The position numbers were made by a program, and so were the translations under genes. Positions 59,860-64,000 of a stretch of DNA of 64,000 bases are shown one piece after another; positions within the stretch are counted from its first letter, which is position 1; each line of letters starts with the position of its first letter. The stretch is taken from NCBI GenBank assembly GCA_036826635.1, contig DAISVY010000010.1, forward strand, positions 95,874 through 159,873, read 5' to 3'. Below the pieces are notes generated by a model, which saw only the letters and a list, made by a program, of their open reading frames with translations, searched no databases and had not been told where the DNA came from. The DNA is from DAISVY01 sp036826635. GTDB taxonomy: Bacteria; Zixibacteria; MSB-5A5; GN15; FEB-12.

Positions 59860-61254
59860 ATGGCTGATAAATATAAGCTCGTAGTAATCGGTGCCGGTCC
59901 CGGCGGATATGTGGCGGCTATTCGGGCGGCACAACTGGGTCTGAAGACCGCTGTTGTCGAACGCGAATATCTGGGCGGGGTTTGTCTCAACTGGGGCTGT
60001 ATCCCGTCGAAAACCCTGCTTTACGTAACTGAGCTTAAACGAATGGTCGAAGCCTCCAAACGTATCGGTCTCAGCGCCGAAAATGTCACTATTGATCTGG
60101 ACAAGATGCGCCGGCACAAGGAAACGACAGTCAAACGTCTCACCGGCGGGGTTAAAGTACTGCTTGAAAAAGCCGGGGTAACTATCTATACCGGAACGGC
60201 GGCTTTTGTTTCCAATGGAGAAATCGAGATCGTCGACGGCGAGGAGAAAACTCGCATTGAGGCCGAGAACTTTATTCTTGCCACCGGTACCACGCCGATG
60301 GAACTGCCGATGCTCAAACACGACGGCCACTCGATTATCGGCGCGCGCGAAGCCATCAATGTCCCTTCGGTGCCGAAGGAAATGCTCGTGGTCGGGGCGG
60401 GTCCAATCGGTGTGGAACTGGCCACCGTGTACAATACGCTTGGGTCCAAAGTGACCATTGTCGAGGTGCTTGACGCCGTGTTGCCGAGTCTGGACGCTGA
60501 TGTGTCGGCCATTGCGGAGAAAATGCTGACCAAGCAGGGGATGAAGATACTCACTTCTTCCAAAGTTATGCGGTCAGAGAAAGTCGGCGATGATGTCAAA
60601 GTAACCATCGAATCCGGCGGTCAGACCTCCGAGCACATGTTCAATACCGTGCTGGTGGCGGCCGGGATGAAACCCAACACCAGTGGTTTGAATCTCGACA
60701 AGGTCGGGGTTAAGCTGGATGCGAAAGGTTTCGCGGTGGTTGACCGTCACATGCGGACAAACGTTGACAATATCTATGCTATCGGTGATCTGGCCGGGGG
60801 GGTGCTTCTGGCACACAAGGCGTCGCACGAGGGTATCGTGGCGGCCGAGGTCATTGCCGGTGCGGCGGCGGCCGATTGGAAAGCCGTGCCGTACGCCGTG
60901 TTCACCGATCCCGAGATTGCCGGTATTGGCATGACCGAAAGCGAGGCTAAGGCTGGCGGGCGTGAGATCAAGGTTGGCCGGTTCCCGTATCAGGCGGTGG
61001 GGAAAGCGGTTGCCACACTGGCCACGGAGGGGTTTGCCAAGATAATCGCCGATGCCGAAACCGACCGCATTCTTGGCGTTCACATTGTCGGGCCGCACTC
61101 CGGGGATATCATATACACCGGCACGGCGCTGCTGGAAGTCGACGGGACCTGTGATGATCTGGGCCGCATGATGGCTGTTCACCCGACTTTGTCGGAGGCT
61201 CTCATGGAAGCCGCCTTGAACGTCAACCGGCGGGCCATACACATAGTCAATTAG
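59860..61254 (+). CDS. lpdA: Dihydrolipoyl dehydrogenase
   Basis: A 464-residue flavoprotein disulfide reductase. FAD motif VIGAGPGGYVAAIRAAQLG, redox-active disulfide GGVCLNWGCIPSKT (C42, C47), NAD motif VVGAGPIGVELATVY, and the C-terminal catalytic HPTLSEALMEAAL. It reoxidises dihydrolipoamide of 2-oxoacid dehydrogenase or glycine-cleavage complexes. ATG 59860 is eight bases after GAGGAGG. No E1/E2 or gcv genes are adjacent, so it likely serves several complexes. Confidence 0.96.
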   Translation: MADKYKLVVIGAGPGGYVAAIRAAQLGLKTAVVEREYLGGVCLNWGCIPSKTLLYVTELKRMVEASKRIGLSAENVTIDLDKMRRHKETTVKRLTGGVKVLLEKAGVTIYTGTAAFVSNGEIEIVDGEEKTRIEAENFILATGTTPMELPMLKHDGHSIIGAREAINVPSVPKEMLVVGAGPIGVELATVYNTLGSKVTIVEVLDAVLPSLDADVSAIAEKMLTKQGMKILTSSKVMRSEKVGDDVKVTIESGGQTSEHMFNTVLVAAGMKPNTSGLNLDKVGVKLDAKGFAVVDRHMRTNVDNIYAIGDLAGGVLLAHKASHEGIVAAEVIAGAAAADWKAVPYAVFTDPEIAGIGMTESEAKAGGREIKVGRFPYQAVGKAVATLATEGFAKIIADAETDRILGVHIVGPHSGDIIYTGTALLEVDGTCDDLGRMMAVHPTLSEALMEAALNVNRRAIHIVN

Positions 61255-61297
61255 TGACGGATCATATCCCGCGCGGGGAATTGAGTCAGAAAAAACG

Positions 61298-61350
61298 GTA
61301 GGGCAGAGCCCGCCTTCAATTCTGTCAATAGCGGTAGCCCGCCTGTCTAC
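61298..61350. repeat. Two degenerate GTAG-type repeat units
   Basis: GTAGGGCAGAGCCCGCC at 61298-61314 and GGTAGCCCGCCTGTCTAC at 61333-61350 resemble the complete element that follows. Confidence 0.5.
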
Positions 61351-61354
61351 AGCG

Positions 61355-61427
61355 GTAGGGCAGGACCGCTTGCGATCCTGCCAGGTTCTCGTGTAGCTAA
61401 TCCGTTTCCATCTTCGCACTTGCCCTA
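61355..61427. repeat. Palindromic repeat element, left copy
   Basis: It opens with GTAGGGCAGGACCGCTTGCG, continues ATCCTGCC (hairpin GGCAGGA/TCCTGCC) and ends with GCCCTA (61422-61427), which is inverted relative to the opening TAGGGC. A near-identical copy lies at 63563-63645. Confidence 0.75.
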
Positions 61428-61571
61428 TGATGGACCTTGCTTTAGAATAGAGATTGGTTATTTTCTTTGTTGTAGTTGGTAGACTATAGTTGTATTGGGT
61501 AGCATGATGGGTTTCTGTAAGGAAAAGGAGCGGTTGGCCAATGGCGGGGATAAACATAGCGGAGTCTGAAT

Positions 61572-62852
61572 TTGAATACTAAACACAGAGTAATATGTGG
61601 CGATAGTAGACGGATGAGCCTTGTTCCGAACGAGTCAGTGCATCTCATAATAACATCACCTCCATACTGGCAGTTGAAAGACTACGGTTCAAGTAATCAG
61701 ATTGGTTATCATGACTCGTATGAGAACTATATTAACAATTTGAATTTGGTATGGAAAGAATGTAACCGTGTGCTTCACAAGGGTTGTAGACTTTGTGTCA
61801 ACATTGGAGATCAATTCGCTCGAGCTGTCTACTATGGACGTTACAAGGTTATTCCTATCCGAACCGAGATAATTAAATTCTGTGAGACCATTGGTTTTGA
61901 TTATATGGGTGCCATCATCTGGCAAAAAGTCACAACAACAAATACCACAGGTGGGGCAACAATCATGGGCAGTTTCCCTTATCCAAGAAATGGTATTTTG
62001 AAATTGGACTATGAATTTATCCTTATTTTCAAAAAGATAGGAAAAGCTCCTTCGCCGACAAGAAAACAGAAACAAATGTCTGCCATGACAAAAGACGAAT
62101 GGAATACTTACTTCTCTGGACACTGGTACTTTGCTGGTGCCAAACAAGATAGTCACATTGCTGTATTTCCTGAGGAGCTACCAACTCGCCTAATTAAAAT
62201 GTTTTCGTTTGCCGGAGATACAGTTCTAGACCCGTTTTTGGGTAGTGGTACAACTTGTCTTGCTGCCAATAATCTCAGCCGTAATTCAATAGGTTATGAA
62301 ATAAATCCCGATTTCATTCCGGTTATAAAGACTAAACTCAATGTAGGTCAGTTCGACTTGGCTGGCTCACAGTTCGAATTCTCGGAAGCTGAAATAGCTT
62401 TGAATCTTGAAGACGATATGGCCTCTCTGGCTTACAGGTTCAAAGACCCTCACAAATTCGACAAAAAAGTAGACCCCAAAAAATTCTCCTTCGGTTCGAG
62501 GATTGATGCGAACAGTGGTGATCGAGCCGAGTACTTTTCCGTGAAGGAAATCGTCAGTGCGGAGAAGCTGAGACTAGATAACGGGTCGTTGATACGTCTT
62601 CTGGGCATCAAGGCTAAGAAGGCGAAGAATGGAAGTGCAATTAAGTATCTTGATAGAAAGATATCGGGTCAGAAGGTATTTCTGAAATACGATTCTCAGA
62701 AATTTTCAGAAGACGGATGCTTGTTATGCTATTTGTATTTGAAGAATAAGACGTTTATTAACGCACATCTTATTAAAGAAGGACTAGCTGAGGTGGACGG
62801 TTCTATTGACTTCAAGTACAAGAATAAATTCAGAAAGCTAATGGAAGCATAG
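61572..62852 (+). CDS. Beta-class DNA methyltransferase with C-terminal SNase-like domain
   Basis: TTG 61572, seven bases after GGAG, begins a 426-residue protein. Residues ~1-290 form an amino-methyltransferase: catalytic TSPPYW (28-33) precedes the SAM motif DPFLGSGTT (starting D220), the order of beta-class N4-cytosine/N6-adenine enzymes; SPPYW favours N4-cytosine. Residues ~315-424 look like a staphylococcal-nuclease fold (LDNGSLIRLLGIKAKKAK, GQKVFLKYDSQKFSEDG, INAHLIKEGLAEVDG), but the catalytic Glu and the second Arg appear replaced (AKK, DGC), so it is probably a DNA-binding module. Its stop abuts the restriction gene start. AT-rich compared with neighbours, which suggests recent transfer. 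Confidence 0.88.
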   Translation: MNTKHRVICGDSRRMSLVPNESVHLIITSPPYWQLKDYGSSNQIGYHDSYENYINNLNLVWKECNRVLHKGCRLCVNIGDQFARAVYYGRYKVIPIRTEIIKFCETIGFDYMGAIIWQKVTTTNTTGGATIMGSFPYPRNGILKLDYEFILIFKKIGKAPSPTRKQKQMSAMTKDEWNTYFSGHWYFAGAKQDSHIAVFPEELPTRLIKMFSFAGDTVLDPFLGSGTTCLAANNLSRNSIGYEINPDFIPVIKTKLNVGQFDLAGSQFEFSEAEIALNLEDDMASLAYRFKDPHKFDKKVDPKKFSFGSRIDANSGDRAEYFSVKEIVSAEKLRLDNGSLIRLLGIKAKKAKNGSAIKYLDRKISGQKVFLKYDSQKFSEDGCLLCYLYLKNKTFINAHLIKEGLAEVDGSIDFKYKNKFRKLMEA

Positions 62853-63551
62853 ATGACCGAGAATAAGAAATATTCAAAAGAATTTGGCAAAAAAGAAAAA
62901 GTCCTAAACTACACCTGTCAAACATACCAACTTTCACGACCCAATAAGGTTGGGGCAGTAATGGCAATGATCCGCGAGTGTCAGCCAAAGTCGATCGAGG
63001 AATGGGAGCGGTGGTATTTCGAGAACGCGTATACAAAGGCAGAAACTCCTACAAAGGTAACTCGAGAAAGCATACGCGAACTTGGCGAGAGGCTTTATGA
63101 AAAAATTACTGAAGTAGTTATCCCAGAGTGGAAGGCTGCTTTTGATCAATTGACGCTCAAAGATTGTATTGAATACATTTATAACCTTACAGTAAATCGC
63201 ACGTACGATGGTTTCTTGAGGGAGAAATCGGTTGTAAATGATGGTTTAGCGAAAATGTTCACCAATGTCGTGTTTGAAGAGAGTGATGCCGACCTTGACC
63301 ATGCAGGGGATGTTGATTATATCGGAAGAGTCGGTAATAAGGCTTTTGGTATACAGATCAAACCGGTTACGGGCAAGTTCAGTTTTGCGAATTACTCTCC
63401 TACCGAGAGAATGAAAGCAAGTTTCTTAGCATTTGAGGACAAATACGGGGGGAGAGTTTTTGTAGTATTTAGCCTTGATGGTGAAATCGGAAATGAAGAC
63501 GTGATTAAAAAGATTCGTGCTGAGATTGAGCGACTTGGCGGGAAACCTTAA
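62853..63551 (+). CDS. MjaI-family type II restriction endonuclease
   Basis: A 232-residue protein that I match to the MjaI restriction endonuclease family by its N-terminal motif (CQTYQLSRPNKVGAVMAMI, then ECQPKSIEEWERWYFENAY). A PD-(D/E)xK-like site is visible as D153/D155 (GDVDYIG) and Q168-x-K170 (GIQIKP). MjaI itself cuts CTAG; that specificity is only a hypothesis here. It directly follows the methyltransferase gene without a gap, forming a type II restriction-modification system, and shares its AT-rich composition. The methyltransferase should protect host DNA from this nuclease. Confidence 0.85.
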   Translation: MTENKKYSKEFGKKEKVLNYTCQTYQLSRPNKVGAVMAMIRECQPKSIEEWERWYFENAYTKAETPTKVTRESIRELGERLYEKITEVVIPEWKAAFDQLTLKDCIEYIYNLTVNRTYDGFLREKSVVNDGLAKMFTNVVFEESDADLDHAGDVDYIGRVGNKAFGIQIKPVTGKFSFANYSPTERMKASFLAFEDKYGGRVFVVFSLDGEIGNEDVIKKIRAEIERLGGKP

Positions 63552-63562
63552 AAAAGGTCCCC

Positions 63563-63645
63563 GTAGGGCAGGACCGCTTGCGAGCAATCCTGCCGGAATA
63601 TCGATAACATCTAAAATGGCAAGTTCGAAGACAGACTCGCCCTAC
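63563..63645. repeat. Palindromic repeat element, right copy
   Basis: It shares its first 20 bases (GTAGGGCAGGACCGCTTGCG) with the left copy, then AGCAATCCTGCC, and ends with GCCCTAC (63639-63645) as an inverted repeat of its start. The internal part differs from the left copy. Confidence 0.75.
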
Positions 63646-63711
63646 AAGAGCTTCACGGTCGAGGGGGTGAATCCCATACTCGCATTGTGGACAAGGGATT
63701 ACGTCGTTTTG

Positions 63712-63733
63712 CGGTCAAATTGTGACCGTTTTT
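63712..63733 (+). terminator. Intrinsic terminator downstream of the restriction operon
   Basis: A perfect 6-bp stem (CGGTCA / TGACCG) with AATTG loop and TTTTT, 160 bases after the restriction gene. Confidence 0.6.
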
Positions 63734-64000
63734 GCTTATGCCGTAATGCGGTTTGTCGAAAAAATAAATCGCATCAGGCGATAATAATCGTAGGTTTTTG
63801 CCGAGCGAACCGATATAGTGCATATAGAAAACTGATTTGAGTTCAGTCTTTATCGTAGTCTTGTCGTAATCGCACAATCCTCCGCTAAAGCTTAATCTCG
63901 AATTGACCGCGCAATTGTGCGCACCCATTTACTTATTCTTGAGGTATCGTAAGCTTCCCTGTCAAGTAGACAGTTGATAAGTAGAGTTTTGGGCGTTTTG

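Larger units (their letters stand above)
61255..61571. other. 317-bp intergenic region upstream of the restriction-modification pair
   Basis: The left part (61298-61427) is made of GTAG-type repeat units; the right part (61428-61571) is AT-richer and should hold the promoter of the methyltransferase gene, but I see no convincing -35/-10 pair. No regulatory C-protein gene or C-box is seen. Confidence 0.5.
63552..64000. other. Region beyond the restriction gene
   Basis: It contains the right repeat copy and a terminator at 63712-63733. Frames through 63650-63930 encode nothing I recognise and lack ribosome sites; the last 270 bases are AT-rich and featureless. Confidence 0.5.

Noticed and set aside
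60574..61557. 327-codon minus-strand frame opposite lpdA
   Set aside because: Antisense of a well-conserved flavoprotein gene; no domain.
63653..63928. 91-codon minus-strand frame at the right end
   Set aside because: No ribosome site or known motif, and it contains a terminator hairpin; treated as non-coding.
1..64000. CRISPR arrays, insertion sequences, prophage genes
   Set aside because: No regularly spaced direct repeats, transposase or phage structural genes were seen on either strand.

Overview
The window reads as chromosomal DNA of a Gram-negative bacterium of the FCB superphylum, most likely Candidatus Zixibacteria or a close relative. The evidence is exported proteins with Por-type (type IX secretion) C-terminal sorting domains (NYPNPFNP motif), exported proteins ending in a duplicated dockerin-like motif (DMGDLTVLIDHLFISL) that I recall as typical of Zixibacteria, cohesin-like modules, an outer-membrane porin and an Mla lipid-transport operon. 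Base composition is moderately GC-rich except for an AT-rich insert at the right end. The taxonomic call is inference from gene content.

Layout. 1-6.5 kb: 3' end of a RelA/SpoT gene, an M28 peptidase, a zinc-ribbon/TPR protein, and a comF - xer - degenerate GGDEF cluster. 6.5-14 kb: an OPT transporter, a T9SS-sorted cohesin-like exoprotein, a structured intergenic stretch ending in a strong terminator (small-RNA candidate), a PP-loop protein, and an mlaE-mlaF-mlaD operon. 14-24 kb: a hybrid multi-PAS histidine kinase, an MrfA-like helicase in an operon with an apparently catalytically dead archaemetzincin, deoB-deoC, a lipoprotein and a sigma/anti-sigma pair. 24-32.6 kb: an MFS exporter, tRNA-Ala, a four-repeat exoprotein of unknown function, two dockerin-type exoproteins and a broken T9SS domain. 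32.6-45 kb: two further sigma/anti-sigma pairs, a DnaQ-like exonuclease fused to a WYL-like domain, a 36-residue small ORF, a histidine ammonia-lyase family enzyme with a Cys in the MIO triad, YbjQ, SIMPL, a cation/proton antiporter, a pseudo-S9 peptidase, a TPR protein and a VanZ/Mth938 fusion. 45-58 kb: a giant M14 carboxypeptidase exoprotein, surface-polysaccharide genes, tRNA-Tyr, MATE, an alginate-export-like porin, an M48 lipoprotein peptidase and TetR. 58-64 kb: a DUF2007-like protein, ornithine cyclodeaminase/alanine dehydrogenase, dihydrolipoyl dehydrogenase, and an AT-rich MjaI-type restriction-modification pair bracketed by two copies of a palindromic repeat.

Together the genes describe envelope biology: secretion of large modular proteins, lipid and polysaccharide traffic, three small sigma-factor circuits likely to sense the envelope, and several families whose catalytic residues have been lost. 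The strongest candidates for something new are the restriction-modification module with its methyltransferase-nuclease-fold fusion and flanking repeats, the shared dockerin-like tail of two unrelated exoproteins, and the four-repeat exoprotein. There is no CRISPR array, prophage or recognisable insertion sequence.
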